From a virus: a stretch of 64,000 bases of DNA. The DNA lies in the IMG/VR virus record IMGVR_UViG_3300035210_000189, positions 88,441-152,440 of that record. One strand, 5' to 3'. Position 1 is the stretch's first letter; each line of letters opens with the position of its first letter. Below the pieces are notes generated by a model. It was not told the origin of the DNA. It saw only the letters and a program-made list of their open reading frames with translations, and made no database searches. The translations under genes were made by a program, and so were the position numbers. Positions 32,859-41,521 of this stretch are shown here, one piece after another.

Positions 32859-33416
32859 ATGTCGGAAGAATCCATTAAAATTTATTTCAGTGCTGATACA
32901 TATAACTCAATCGAAGAATTTAAAAAAGATGTACTTGCTAATTTTACAACCATTTTGACAGAATTGTCAGCTATTTTTTATGTCGATAGACATATTGATG
33001 TAGACAATTTCAAACCTTTATTTAAAACTGAAACAGTTTATAAAGTCGCTCATCATATTTCAAGTAAAACCATTAATTATGTGCTTATTTTAAATCAACC
33101 ACATTTCAAGTTGAAAGATAACATCTTTGTAGGTGATCTTCAGCTCAAAGATATTACATTGAATCAACACTTTGAACTCGATCATATTAATCTGCAATAT
33201 TTCTTGTCTGATGTTTGTGTGAAACCCCATGTTTTTGAGTTAATCAAAATTAAGCATTCCGTAAAAGAACAAGATAATGATATTCGAGTGCAATATGGTA
33301 TAGACAGTTCAAACAATGAACAACTTGTTATTAATGGCCCTTTGAAAGAAGCTGTCGATCAGGCTGTTATTTTATTTCAAAAAGTTAAAACTAATCTAAT
33401 GGAGAAATCAGTGTGA
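32859..33416 (+). CDS. Unknown protein, paralogue pair 1
   Basis: 185 residues. N-terminal pattern (I/L)..S.D...(S/T).E.FK......F and later VDNFKPLFKTE are shared with the next product (DDLKPVVKPV), so the two are diverged tandem duplicates. No M-x-x-I tail. Overlaps the next gene at GTGTGA. Confidence 0.7.
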   Translation: MSEESIKIYFSADTYNSIEEFKKDVLANFTTILTELSAIFYVDRHIDVDNFKPLFKTETVYKVAHHISSKTINYVLILNQPHFKLKDNIFVGDLQLKDITLNQHFELDHINLQYFLSDVCVKPHVFELIKIKHSVKEQDNDIRVQYGIDSSNNEQLVINGPLKEAVDQAVILFQKVKTNLMEKSV

Positions 33417-33949
33417 ATAGAGACTTAATTATATCAGTAGATGCCAATTTATTTCCAACTGCAGAAGACTTTAAAGCCCATATGTATGGTGTATTTGAAA
33501 AAGCCAAGCCTTCTATTTTTGATATTGTTGGTCAATCATTCGAGATGAATTTTGATGACCTAAAACCAGTTGTTAAACCGGTTGCTGTTAAAAAAGATTC
33601 CAATGTCCCAAAGATGACATGGACATACCAGATGACTTTTGATAATCCTGTACCATTTAAAGCTCAGTTAGATCTTGGAATGAAATCAAACTTTGAAGTA
33701 AGCATTGATGAATCATTTAAACCTTCCGGTGGTCTTACTTTATTCTCAACTCATGATGGTGTGAGCGTAGACTTTCAATCAATTAAAATTTACTTTTCTG
33801 CTGATAGTCCATTCAGGATAATCAAAATTAAGTATAAGAAATCAATCACTGATGATGTGGTTAGTCATGAGGAAGCTTTTGATGGCACAGTGCTTGAAGC
33901 AGTTAATCGAGCGAAAGAGTTCTTTGCCAGTGTTGATTACTCTTTTTGA
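33413..33949 (+). CDS. Unknown protein, paralogue pair 2, GTG start
   Basis: 178 residues starting at GTG inside the stop of the previous gene (GTGTGA), with GGAG ten bases upstream, so translation is coupled. Contains IDESFKPSGGLTLF, reminiscent of the VDxxLNF hairpin of the tail proteins, and KIYFSADSPF echoing the start of its neighbour. Confidence 0.7.
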   Translation: MNRDLIISVDANLFPTAEDFKAHMYGVFEKAKPSIFDIVGQSFEMNFDDLKPVVKPVAVKKDSNVPKMTWTYQMTFDNPVPFKAQLDLGMKSNFEVSIDESFKPSGGLTLFSTHDGVSVDFQSIKIYFSADSPFRIIKIKYKKSITDDVVSHEEAFDGTVLEAVNRAKEFFASVDYSF

Positions 33950-33999
33950 AATAGCATTTTAATATGTTAAAATAGATTAAAATAACAAAGAGAACTATT

Positions 34000-34677
34000 A
34001 TGAACCACAAGCTAGTTACCATGAATAAATTTGTAGAAACTGCAACCGCATTAAAAAGTGATTTATTGAATTTAAACAGAGATGTCAGCTTAGATGAATT
34101 TAAACAAACTTTTCATAAATTTGGGTTGGTTGTTGATGACGGTCAGTATGAGCTTTTCAATATGTATCATAAAGCACACATGTTTCCTATGATGGCAGAA
34201 GGTATGGTTGTTAACACAGTAACTATAAGTGATGGTCATTATAATGATCTTAACACACCGCCAGAACTACTCAGCTTTCAACCTATCACTGATGGATCAT
34301 CTTCTGCTGTATTGAAAGAAGACATCTTAAAAAGATTAGAAGTTTATCAAGCGGACTTTAAAGACATCAAAAAAATACCAAAAGAAAGTGTTATGGGTAA
34401 AATGAAAGACAATATGTTTGTAGAAGCTTACGAGGCTGTTCAAAAGGATCTTTCTAAGTTATTCAATAAACATGGTGTAACCACTAACTATGAAGCTAAC
34501 AAAGGAATAATTAAAGCTGCTAAACAGATTGACAAGTTTCCAATAGCTACTTCTGTTAGCGTTAATAACCTTGTGTCTCGCAGAATTCAAGAAGGTCTTT
34601 TACTTGAAGCACAAGTGTCTAAAAACAACATTAAACCAAGTGAACCTAGTAACAAAAAAGGAATATTCATTGCTTAA
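34000..34677 (+). CDS. Unknown helical protein
   Basis: 225 residues, mostly helical, starting MNHKLVTMNKFVETATALK. No family recognised. Own AAAGAG ribosome site and a terminator directly after the stop. Confidence 0.7.
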   Translation: MNHKLVTMNKFVETATALKSDLLNLNRDVSLDEFKQTFHKFGLVVDDGQYELFNMYHKAHMFPMMAEGMVVNTVTISDGHYNDLNTPPELLSFQPITDGSSSAVLKEDILKRLEVYQADFKDIKKIPKESVMGKMKDNMFVEAYEAVQKDLSKLFNKHGVTTNYEANKGIIKAAKQIDKFPIATSVSVNNLVSRRIQEGLLLEAQVSKNNIKPSEPSNKKGIFIA

Positions 34678-34684
34678 CAACAAC

Positions 34685-34706
34685 GCCCATTTCGATGGGC
34701 TTTTTT
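34685..34706 (+). terminator. Rho-independent terminator
   Basis: GCCCAT-TTCG-ATGGGC plus T-run. Confidence 0.85.
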
Positions 34707-34772
34707 GTATCCTTGAAATGTGAGTAAACTTATATTATAATGAGAACTACTTAACCAACCTCGGAAACAAAA

Positions 34773-35015
34773 ATGCACACTCGCAATACACTTCATTTGA
34801 ATGACCAGCAACTTGACCTTATCGAAAACATTCTTTCTACTACACAGCTCGATATTACGGATGATTTCGTTGTTGAACAACTTGTCAATGAAGGTATTAT
34901 GCGTTATCCCGCCGAACAAGTTATACAATATCGATCATTCTATCTGAGCAATCAATGCTGTGATTCTCAAACACCTCTCCGTCATGGAAGAATAACATCG
35001 AATAAAGCCGCTTGA
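34773..35015 (+). CDS. Unknown 80-aa protein
   Basis: Helical N-terminal part (LNDQQLDLIENILSTTQLD) that could be a small DNA- or protein-binding helical unit. TATAAT-like sequence at 34735 and CTCGGAAAC ribosome region. Terminator at 35032. Confidence 0.65.
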   Translation: MHTRNTLHLNDQQLDLIENILSTTQLDITDDFVVEQLVNEGIMRYPAEQVIQYRSFYLSNQCCDSQTPLRHGRITSNKAA

Positions 35016-35031
35016 TATTTTGTATTTCATT

Positions 35032-35062
35032 ATCCTCATGTTTGTGAGGATTTTCTTTTTTC
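35032..35062 (+). terminator. Rho-independent terminator
   Basis: ATCCTCA-TGTTT-GTGAGGAT plus T-run. Confidence 0.8.
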
Positions 35063-35166
35063 TAATGAATATTCTTTATAAATCCTTATTATTTCGAGGA
35101 TTTCTTATTGAAAATATTATTTTTAGTGTTATCGTGAAAAGAAGCAAACGTAACTATTATAATATT

Positions 35167-35748
35167 ATGGATCAATTAGCAGAGTTATTTACAAAGCAAA
35201 CCTATCAAGAAGATGGCATTACACAAGGACAAGTAATTAGTCTTGCCAAGCATCACAAAAAAACACATTCACAAATCATACTAAGCCTTTCTAAAATTGA
35301 AGGCTTAAATTTGATTGAGTCTGTCGATTCTTTTGCAAAAAGAAAAATAAACACAAGAAACCAAGAAGGATACCTTTTCAAAGACGGGTCTGTTCTGGTA
35401 AAATCCAATGGCACCTTCGTTGCTTTCACGATTGATGAAAGTTCTTTATGGTTAAGAGGACTTGGCACACAGCCTTTCGATCTTGCTGCAGTTTATGCTG
35501 GTGCCGCATTTACCCTTCGATCTGGTGTGTCGTTTTCAGTCGTTGAAATTGATATTGCAAAAAATTTACCATTGACAATAAAGCTAGATAATGATCAGTC
35601 TATCATTGTATACAAAAATGATGGTAAATCAGACAATTATCAGTTCTCAGCTTATGATTTACTGCTTGTCACTCAAACAGATAGTATCTTTCCTGCTGCT
35701 GGTGGGAACAAAAGAAACACGAATATTTTATCAATGCTGTTGAAATAA
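35167..35748 (+). CDS. Unknown protein, variant M-x-x tail
   Basis: 193 residues from ATG 35167 (MDQLAELFTKQTYQEDG). Residues 1-45 look like a winged-helix (ITQGQVISLAKHHKKTHSQIILSLSKI), the rest is beta-rich. No ribosome site precedes this ATG, and a TATTAT -10-like hexamer ends seven bases before it, so the mRNA may be leaderless. Ends NILSMLLK, which fits the tail rule (Met at -4) except for the final Lys. Confidence 0.6.
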   Translation: MDQLAELFTKQTYQEDGITQGQVISLAKHHKKTHSQIILSLSKIEGLNLIESVDSFAKRKINTRNQEGYLFKDGSVLVKSNGTFVAFTIDESSLWLRGLGTQPFDLAAVYAGAAFTLRSGVSFSVVEIDIAKNLPLTIKLDNDQSIIVYKNDGKSDNYQFSAYDLLLVTQTDSIFPAAGGNKRNTNILSMLLK

Positions 35749-35790
35749 GTAACACTTCATGCTATAATTGAGAAAAATTCGGAGATGATC

Positions 35791-36147
35791 ATGTTAAAGA
35801 CGCTAAGTAGACTGTTCAGCACAGAAAAACGTGTGCTCGCTGTTGTTTTCAATGATGGTAAAGTATTAATTTTCAATGAGAAGAACTTGGAACGCAATTC
35901 TCATCTATCCACTTATGTTACCGATGACCTCAAAATCGTTGGGAAAGAAGCGGAAGGTGTTCAGTCAGCAAAGATTGATTACTATGATGGTATGATTGCT
36001 ATGCCAGAACAAACATTGTATTCAATTCCTTACGACCAAGAGAAACGTCCAGACACTTCGCCACTACTGCCAAAATCGGTGCGTAACGCGGTATGGAACT
36101 TTCTGGAAGGTGCAGAAGATAAAGTTCAAATAAAAATGGCGTCGTAA
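35791..36147 (+). CDS. Unknown 118-aa protein
   Basis: From ATG 35791 (CGGAG eight bases upstream). Starts MLKTLSRLFSTEKRVLAVVF and contains DYYDGMIAMPEQTLYSIPYD. No family recognised. Confidence 0.7.
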   Translation: MLKTLSRLFSTEKRVLAVVFNDGKVLIFNEKNLERNSHLSTYVTDDLKIVGKEAEGVQSAKIDYYDGMIAMPEQTLYSIPYDQEKRPDTSPLLPKSVRNAVWNFLEGAEDKVQIKMAS

Positions 36148-36160
36148 GGCGTCTTTTTTA

Positions 36161-36189
36161 TTGCCTAAATTTGGTAATTTTGTTATAAT
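36161..36189 (+). promoter_or_regulatory. Sigma70-type promoter
   Basis: TTGCCT (36161-36166), 17 bp, TATAAT (36184-36189). Confidence 0.7.
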
Positions 36190-36219
36190 TCATCCACACA
36201 AACCACAGAGTTAATCAGC

Positions 36220-36639
36220 ATGATTATCTACCATTGGACAACGGTTAAACAAGCACTCAAAGCACTTCAAACAAATACACTCGTAAAACGCCGTTGGGGT
36301 CATTTCATTCCCGAGGTTGGTGCTATTGTGAAAGGTACTAGTTGGTCACAAGAACATTCTAAGTGGCAATGCGACCATCCAGTATGCTTCATGCTTGACG
36401 CTTCCAAAATCAGCAATGAAAAATATCATATCAATGGTAATCAAACCTATCTCAGAACCCAAGGCATGATCAATAAAGACTTTGATCCTAATGCTTGGCA
36501 GTATGAAAGCAACATTCCAGACGAATGCTTTGTGGTTGGCGATATTGTATCGCTCAAAAAGAGCCTAATCGGGATGTGTTTTGCGGATGGTGTTCCAATG
36601 TCTATCAAGAACGAAGTTCAGGCCGCATTTGGCATTTAA
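36220..36639 (+). CDS. ADP-ribosyltransferase-like protein
   Basis: 139 residues. YHWT near the start (His), KGTSWSQ in the middle and PDECFVVGDI near residue 115 follow the H-(Y/S)-E order of ART-fold proteins, in which the Glu segment is typically E-x-x-V/L. Similar short proteins occur in other phages. If active it would use NAD+ to modify a protein or nucleic acid. The call is by motif order only and could be wrong. Confidence 0.35.
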   Translation: MIIYHWTTVKQALKALQTNTLVKRRWGHFIPEVGAIVKGTSWSQEHSKWQCDHPVCFMLDASKISNEKYHINGNQTYLRTQGMINKDFDPNAWQYESNIPDECFVVGDIVSLKKSLIGMCFADGVPMSIKNEVQAAFGI

Positions 36640-36704
36640 ACCTTGTTTACGTGGTCATTCTTTGGTATAATAACTTACTTTCAAAGAGCTTAGGAGCTTT
36701 TACA

Positions 36705-37232
36705 ATGCCAACTAAATACATTCGTCATCAAGATCGCTTTGTTGTGTTTCACGAAAAGATTGTTCATAGTGACATGGCCCATCGTCTTTTCGGTCATGAC
36801 AAGTTGATTCATGGTGCAGGATTTATTAAGCTTGTTCTTGAGGAAGACAAAATTCAAGCGAAGTGCGAGGGTAAGAGCGAATCATTGCGTGTAGGCACTC
36901 GACGTGATGACCACACTCATGTCTTGAATGCCATCGGTGTTGAGAACAATGATGAAGTTGAACATGCTAAATACGTCATCTGGCGTGGTAAGGCTGTTAT
37001 CTTCTCTAACGAGTTGGAACACAAAGCTGTTGCAGAAGCCGCTTTCTTGGGCAGTTCGGATTGTGAGAGTGCTGGTTTCATCAAGTTCATCTTTACAGCG
37101 GCTGGTAAAATCAAAGTCCACTGCTACGGTGAAAGCATGAGTCTTGGTGTTTCGGCTCAGAAAGGTGATGATAAAACGATTGCCGATCTGATGGGTATTC
37201 CACAAGCTAGCCTGCATGTAAGCCCACGGTGA
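36705..37232 (+). CDS. Unknown protein with internal duplication
   Basis: 175 residues from ATG 36705 (TAGGAG). Two ~80-residue halves repeat the same pattern: KYIRHQDRFVVFHEKIVHS...GAGFIKLVLEEDKIQAKCEG and KYVIWRGKAVIFSNELEHK...SAGFIKFIFTAAGKIKVHCYG. Each half ends near an AIGV/LMGI segment. Higher G+C than neighbours. No family recognised. Confidence 0.75.
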   Translation: MPTKYIRHQDRFVVFHEKIVHSDMAHRLFGHDKLIHGAGFIKLVLEEDKIQAKCEGKSESLRVGTRRDDHTHVLNAIGVENNDEVEHAKYVIWRGKAVIFSNELEHKAVAEAAFLGSSDCESAGFIKFIFTAAGKIKVHCYGESMSLGVSAQKGDDKTIADLMGIPQASLHVSPR

Positions 37233-37262
37233 TTTGTTAGTATTTAATACGGAGTTTTGACG

Positions 37263-37481
37263 ATGACGAAGCCACTGAATAAAAATGTGCAGTTTGTGAA
37301 GGTTAAATCTGGATGTGCTGTTGCAGCCGATATTCCTTATCGTGTAAAGACGTTTGGTGATAAAGAATGTGTGGTTATCATTGATAAAAAAGCAAACACC
37401 ATGAGTAATGATGTTTTGTATCAAGACATGGATTGCTACAAAGCTGATCAGCAAGTAAAGTTGATGCAAGCTCGACGGTAA
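37263..37481 (+). CDS. Unknown 72-aa protein
   Basis: From ATG 37263 (GGAG nine bases upstream). Small basic beta-rich protein, MTKPLNKNVQFVKVKSG... Likely cotranscribed with 36705; terminator at 37504. Confidence 0.65.
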   Translation: MTKPLNKNVQFVKVKSGCAVAADIPYRVKTFGDKECVVIIDKKANTMSNDVLYQDMDCYKADQQVKLMQARR

Positions 37482-37503
37482 TTGCTGTTTATTGATAACA
37501 AGA

Positions 37504-37528
37504 AAGGTAGCCTGAGCTACCTTTTTTA
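37504..37528. terminator. Bidirectional terminator
   Basis: AAGGTAGC-CTGA-GCTACCTT with T-run, between convergent genes. Confidence 0.85.
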
Positions 37529-37532
37529 TTTT

Positions 37533-38141
37533 TTAATTCATTAAACCTTTAATTATATACACTGGAAATAGTATTATATATCCAACTATTATGAATGGAA
37601 AGGCGATTGTCATTCCAAGAGCACGACCTATTTTACTCATAGTTGAGGGTTTGCCACTAGATTTATCAAAATTCTCTACTTTAATTTCATAGTTGTATAT
37701 TTTTTGTTCTTTTTCTTCAATTGTAGATGTTTTATCAAGCATTCCTTTATTTAGCTGGCATCCCGTCTTTGTTATTTTAAAATCCACTGTTTCAGTGTAA
37801 GACAAAGATTCACTGTTATAGATATCTTGTAGTTTTGATTCCTTTAATACTGTTTTAACAGTTCCTTTGTAATCAGTTTCAGCATTAGTTTTACAATCTT
37901 CCTGATTATAGAAAGCACTGACTTTCTTTATCATTACAATTTCATTTTTTGAGTTCTTTCTATATTCAAAGTTGTCACCATTTTTATTCACGTCAGTTAA
38001 GTTGACAACTTCTTCCTTTTTATCATTCATTTTTTTATCGTAAACTACGATTTGTGGTTTGCCAGCACAACCAACTATACTCATTATTGTTAATGCCACA
38101 GTAGTCATCTTAAATCCATTTTTTATGCTTTTAAAGTTCAT
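37533..38141 (-). CDS. Lipoprotein with C-terminal TM helix
   Basis: 202 residues from ATG 38141 (TTGGAG). Lipobox SIVGC after a short hydrophobic stretch; Lys-rich periplasmic domain with an EDCKTN/TGCQLN Cys pair; C-terminal hydrophobic helix (TIAFPFIIVGYIILFPVYII). The combination of lipid anchor and TM helix is unusual. Functionally unknown. Confidence 0.65.
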   Translation of the reverse strand: MNFKSIKNGFKMTTVALTIMSIVGCAGKPQIVVYDKKMNDKKEEVVNLTDVNKNGDNFEYRKNSKNEIVMIKKVSAFYNQEDCKTNAETDYKGTVKTVLKESKLQDIYNSESLSYTETVDFKITKTGCQLNKGMLDKTSTIEEKEQKIYNYEIKVENFDKSSGKPSTMSKIGRALGMTIAFPFIIVGYIILFPVYIIKGLMN

Positions 38142-38210
38142 TAAAAACTCCAAGGTTATCTTATATATACTATTATATAGCATACAATAATACTTATAGC
38201 AAACCAACAA

Positions 38211-38238
38211 AAAAGCTAACACGAAGTTAGCTTTTTAT
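38211..38238 (-). terminator. Terminator hairpin
   Basis: AAGCTAAC-ACGA-AGTTAGCTT with flanking A and T runs, downstream of the 38256 gene. Confidence 0.75.
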
Positions 38239-38255
38239 TTGTTTCTTAATGATAA

Positions 38256-38918
38256 CTATATGTTAGCAAGTAATATGAAGGGTGAAAGTAGTATTCCACC
38301 AACCACCATAGCAACGCCTATAAAATAATAAGGTAATGACGCTTTCCAAGATTCTATTTTGTATAAAAATTTATCAATATAGCTGGCTTCAGCCGTAATT
38401 TTATAACTGTACATATTTGGCATAGTTTTATAGCACTCATTTACAGTAATAAAAAAGCTATCGTTTATATTATTTATTTGTTTTAATGTATCATCGTAAT
38501 TATTTTTACACTCTTCTAGATTTTCATTTTCATAATGATATTTCAGTTTAACTATATTTCCAGCCAATGTTTCAGTTGTTATAGTTTTTGAGTTTTTATG
38601 ATAGTTAGAAGAATTGAAACCAATGGAACTGTTGAATCTATTACCGCTACCTTCTCCAGCAGTAGTCCCAACATGGACAAAAAAATTAAAAGTTAACATC
38701 CATATTAATATTGCTATTTTTGTTTTTTTAAAGGATGAAAAGAAACTGTCTAAAAAAATTACAAATGGTCTTAATGTAAATCGGTAAGTATTGTATATTA
38801 TCTTTACACATATAAATTCAAATACATTATAAAATAAATCCCATAATCCCAACCTGTCTAATGATTTACCAACATCAGCAGTTAAGATCTCTTTTATTTT
38901 ATTTATTATTTTTTTCAT
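38256..38918 (-). CDS. Membrane protein with periplasmic loop
   Basis: 220 residues. A hydrophobic helix around 70-88 (IAILIWMLTFNFFVHVG), a polar region with two Cys (LEECKNN, NECYKTM), and a C-terminal hydrophobic helix. The region NYDDTLKQINN...CYKTM...YSYKITAEAS shows the same layout as the Cys-pair region of the adjacent lipoprotein, so the two may be related partners. The start overlaps the stop of the exonuclease gene (ATGA). Confidence 0.65.
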   Translation of the reverse strand: MKKIINKIKEILTADVGKSLDRLGLWDLFYNVFEFICVKIIYNTYRFTLRPFVIFLDSFFSSFKKTKIAILIWMLTFNFFVHVGTTAGEGSGNRFNSSIGFNSSNYHKNSKTITTETLAGNIVKLKYHYENENLEECKNNYDDTLKQINNINDSFFITVNECYKTMPNMYSYKITAEASYIDKFLYKIESWKASLPYYFIGVAMVVGGILLSPFILLANI

Positions 38919-39889
38919 GGTTTTAAACTCGTTTTAGGTTTAATTTTGTTTTCCAATGGTGGATCTACTTCAATAGCTACTTCTGGCGTTGGTTTACTAT
39001 TTAACTTCTCTAACAACTTTACTGTGTAATAAGCATCATTCCCACTGTTGTGCAGTTCTTTCTTTGTATACTCTATTCCATATTCAGTTAAGAGTTCATG
39101 AAGGGGTTTTTGTTTACCGTGAAATGTTTGTGTATCCAAAATATTTAATTGACTGTAATCATCAAGCCATATGCCATGAATGTTAAATAATTTGATGTCT
39201 TCTTGATGAGAGTGAAATAAAGCATAATCAGCAATGGATAATTGATTTTTAACAATATCTGTCATCTTGTCTAATGAGATAATTTCCGTTTCGCCATATC
39301 TAAATCTTTTTTGTAGGCTACTATCACTCTTGGTCTGGTAAGCCGTATCAATGAGATAATGTTTGGATATCATGTTGTCGCCTTGCTTAACGGTCATCCC
39401 CATTTCAGTAATCAACGACTTCTTATGAGAAAACTCAAAATCAATGGAGACAATTCTTTTCTGTTCTATGTCTTCTGGCATTTCTCTGAGGTGTTTATCT
39501 TTTAACGCTAGTCTTGATTTTTTAAGTCTATCTAACACTCTAATACTGTTGCCATCTTTCATTTTTTGTGAGATGGCTCTTTTAACATCAATTAAATTAT
39601 TTACTTTAAAGTGTTCCATTTCTTTGTATATATCTGGATTGGCTACACCCACTCTTTTTATTTTGAAGCCTCTTTCTAGTTTAATGGAACCTAATAAAAT
39701 TATTTTCTCAAAGTCATCTTGCGAGATATGAACTTCATCTGTTGCTTTCGGCAAATAAAGATTTTCAACATTGAGATTATTGAAAATATTCATGTCGCTG
39801 TAAAAAGCTAATATTTGTTTTTGAAACTTTGGATTCTTGGTAGTATTGATGAAAGCTTTGCGTATTTTGTTTGTACTGTAATAGTTCAT
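38915..39889 (-). CDS. DEDDh 3'-5' exonuclease-like protein
   Basis: 324 residues from ATG 39889 (no clear ribosome site; the frame is open further upstream). The C-terminal half holds an exonuclease domain: Exo I IVSIDFEF (D-x-E), Exo II ADYALFHSHQEDIKLF (D), and Exo III HNSGNDAYYT (H-x4-D). This is the DEDDh order of RNase T/PolC-epsilon and Gfd2-like nucleases. The N-terminal 150 residues are unrecognised. Could degrade RNA or DNA during takeover of the host. Operon with the membrane protein downstream. Confidence 0.75.
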   Translation of the reverse strand: MNYYSTNKIRKAFINTTKNPKFQKQILAFYSDMNIFNNLNVENLYLPKATDEVHISQDDFEKIILLGSIKLERGFKIKRVGVANPDIYKEMEHFKVNNLIDVKRAISQKMKDGNSIRVLDRLKKSRLALKDKHLREMPEDIEQKRIVSIDFEFSHKKSLITEMGMTVKQGDNMISKHYLIDTAYQTKSDSSLQKRFRYGETEIISLDKMTDIVKNQLSIADYALFHSHQEDIKLFNIHGIWLDDYSQLNILDTQTFHGKQKPLHELLTEYGIEYTKKELHNSGNDAYYTVKLLEKLNSKPTPEVAIEVDPPLENKIKPKTSLKP

Positions 39890-40029
39890 GTTTAAGTATA
39901 TATCTATTTGTTTATTACATTGTACCATTAAAGCTAAATAAGAAAAGTTGCGGATATTTTTTCGCATTTAATTCTTGCGTTTATTCTCATTATTTACTAT
40001 AATAATTTAATTATTTTTAGGAGTTCATC

Positions 40030-41025
40030 ATGTCAAAGATCTTAACTGGCGATAGGCCAACAGGTTCACTTCACCTTGGACATTTTGTAGGTTCGCTACG
40101 AAACCGAGTAGAACTGCAGTACCTGCACCAGCAAACGATCTTGATTGCTGACAATCAGGCATTGACTGACAACATGGGTAATCCTACCAAAGTGCGTGAT
40201 AACGTCATTGAAGTCGCCAAAGACTATCTGGCTTGTGGTATTGACCCGAATATGACTACGATTTGTGTTCAATCACATCTTCCAGCTATTGCCGAACTGA
40301 CTTTGTTGTATCTAAACCTTGTCACTGTCTCTCGCTTAGAACGGAATCCTACCATTCGTGATGAGATTAAAGCTAAAAATTTCGAACGCAGTATTCCAGC
40401 AGGGTTCTTAGCGTATCCCGTTGCACAAGCGGCAGATATCACAGCGTTCAAAGCTGACCTTGTTCCAGTCGGTGAAGACCAGCTTCCGTTAATTGAGCAA
40501 GCGAATGAGATTGTTCACAAGCTTAATACCCAGATAGGTTTTGAGATTGTACCTGCGATCAAAGCTCTTACATCGACAGTAGGACGACTGCCAAGCTTCG
40601 ATGGTAAGTCTAAAATGAGCAAATCGCTCGGTAATACTATTAATCTATACGCAAGCATGAAAGACATTCAAAAAGCCGTCAATTTGATGTTTACTGACAG
40701 CAATCACTTAAAGGTTGAAGATCCCGGCCAAGTAGAAGGTAACGTAGTGTTCACCTACCTTGATGCTTTCGATCCTGATGTTGATGAGGTGGCGAACCTT
40801 AAAGAGTTCTATCAACGTGGAGGGTTAGGTGATGGCACATTGAAAAAGCGTCTGGTTGGTGTTTTAGAAACGGTGATTGCTCCTATCAGAGAGAAACGTC
40901 TATTGTTGAATAACCAGCATGATTTTGTGCTTGATGTCTTGAAGCAGGGGACATTGAAAGCCTTAACAGAAACGAACCAGAACGTCAATGAAATTAAGGA
41001 CGCTTTTGGGTTTTTCAAGTTCTAA
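40030..41025 (+). CDS. trpS: Tryptophanyl-tRNA synthetase
   Basis: 331 residues, full length. GSLHLGH (residues 12-18) is the HIGH motif and KMSKS is at 195-199; GEDQ.P.IE and the P-T-I-R-D segment are as in bacterial TrpRS. Closer in style to the TrpRS form of Firmicutes (KILTGDRPTG...) than to the E. coli enzyme, as judged by eye. It charges tRNA-Trp with tryptophan. TTAGGAG ribosome site. Immediately downstream is the promoter of the minigene transcript. Codon and base composition slightly richer in G+C than neighbours. Confidence 0.93.
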   Translation: MSKILTGDRPTGSLHLGHFVGSLRNRVELQYLHQQTILIADNQALTDNMGNPTKVRDNVIEVAKDYLACGIDPNMTTICVQSHLPAIAELTLLYLNLVTVSRLERNPTIRDEIKAKNFERSIPAGFLAYPVAQAADITAFKADLVPVGEDQLPLIEQANEIVHKLNTQIGFEIVPAIKALTSTVGRLPSFDGKSKMSKSLGNTINLYASMKDIQKAVNLMFTDSNHLKVEDPGQVEGNVVFTYLDAFDPDVDEVANLKEFYQRGGLGDGTLKKRLVGVLETVIAPIREKRLLLNNQHDFVLDVLKQGTLKALTETNQNVNEIKDAFGFFKF

Positions 41026-41054
41026 AATATTTTCAAAAATAGTGAAAAAAGTGC

Positions 41055-41083
41055 TTGCCACGATGAACGGTTTTCGGTATTAT
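41055..41083 (+). promoter_or_regulatory. Strong promoter of the minigene transcript
   Basis: TTGCCA (41055-41060), 17 bp, TATTAT (41078-41083), 30 bp after trpS. The transcript it makes has no ordinary ORF before the terminator at 41522. Confidence 0.75.
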
Positions 41084-41138
41084 AGACACATCAAGACGAG
41101 AACAAGAACCCTAACGAAAACAAACAGTTATACTAATC

Positions 41139-41169
41139 AAGTGCCCGAGGTGAACTACCGATGGAGTAA
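41139..41169 (+). CDS. Minigene 1: ribosome site + ATG-GAG-TAA
   Basis: CGAGGTGA (41146-41153) is an extended match to the 16S 3' end, seven bases follow, then ATG GAG TAA (41161-41169). The product would be Met-Glu. Start-stop ORFs with strong ribosome sites resemble the lambda bar minigenes, which release peptidyl-tRNA. First of three repeats with identical spacing. Confidence 0.5.
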
Positions 41170-41248
41170 GTAATCAAATTAGAGAATGAGACTATTTAAT
41201 ATGATGATACTAGCTTTAAACTAAACATTAACCACTTGACAATTAGAT

Positions 41249-41279
41249 AAGTGCCAGAGGTGAACTAGGAATGCCGTAA
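41249..41279 (+). CDS. Minigene 2: ribosome site + ATG-CCG-TAA
   Basis: AGAGGTGA (41256-41263), seven bases, ATG CCG TAA (41271-41279). The unit AAGTGCC..GAGGTGAACTA matches minigene 1 and is followed by a similar ATTAGA-AAT...GATGATA block. Confidence 0.5.
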
Positions 41280-41365
41280 TACACTAAAATTAGATAATTA
41301 AATTGATGATATAATATTAGAGTATAACAAACACATAAACATTCACTTTAAAATCGTTTAAAATG

Positions 41366-41397
41366 AAGTGCTCGGAGGTGAGCTGCCCATGCCGTAG
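41366..41397 (+). CDS. Minigene 3: ribosome site + ATG-CCG-TAG
   Basis: GGAGGTGA (41374-41381), seven bases, ATG CCG TAG (41389-41397). Flanking sequence has diverged (stop changed from TAA to TAG, loop bases changed) while the spacing and the two-codon design are kept. Confidence 0.5.
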
Positions 41398-41521
41398 TCA
41401 ACAACTATTAGATAATTAAACTTATTATAGATGATGATATTAGAATGGAAATGAATCAAGCGGTGCGGTTTTTTTAAGTGGCAATTTAACGCCCTCCACC
41501 AATTGATTAAAGCAACACGAA

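Larger units (their letters stand above)
41084..41521 (+). ncRNA. Minigene-array transcript
   Basis: About 430 nt between a strong promoter and a strong terminator without a conventional gene. It contains three repeat units at a period of 110-117 bp, each with the minigene block and an AT-rich block (ATTAGA.AAT...GATGATA). It could act as an mRNA for two-codon peptides, as a ribosome or tRNA sponge, or as a structured RNA. Confidence 0.55.

Noticed and set aside
36130-36160. Terminator after the 35791 gene
   Set aside because: GGCGTC-GTAA-GGCGTC is a direct, not inverted, repeat and cannot form the stem, despite the T-run.
36882-37469. 195-aa minus-strand frame
   Set aside because: Shadow of the internally duplicated 36705 gene.
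41055-41521. CRISPR-like array
   Set aside because: The three repeats are only partly conserved, spacing is 110-117 bp, and conserved parts are ribosome site, ATG and stop, not a CRISPR repeat.
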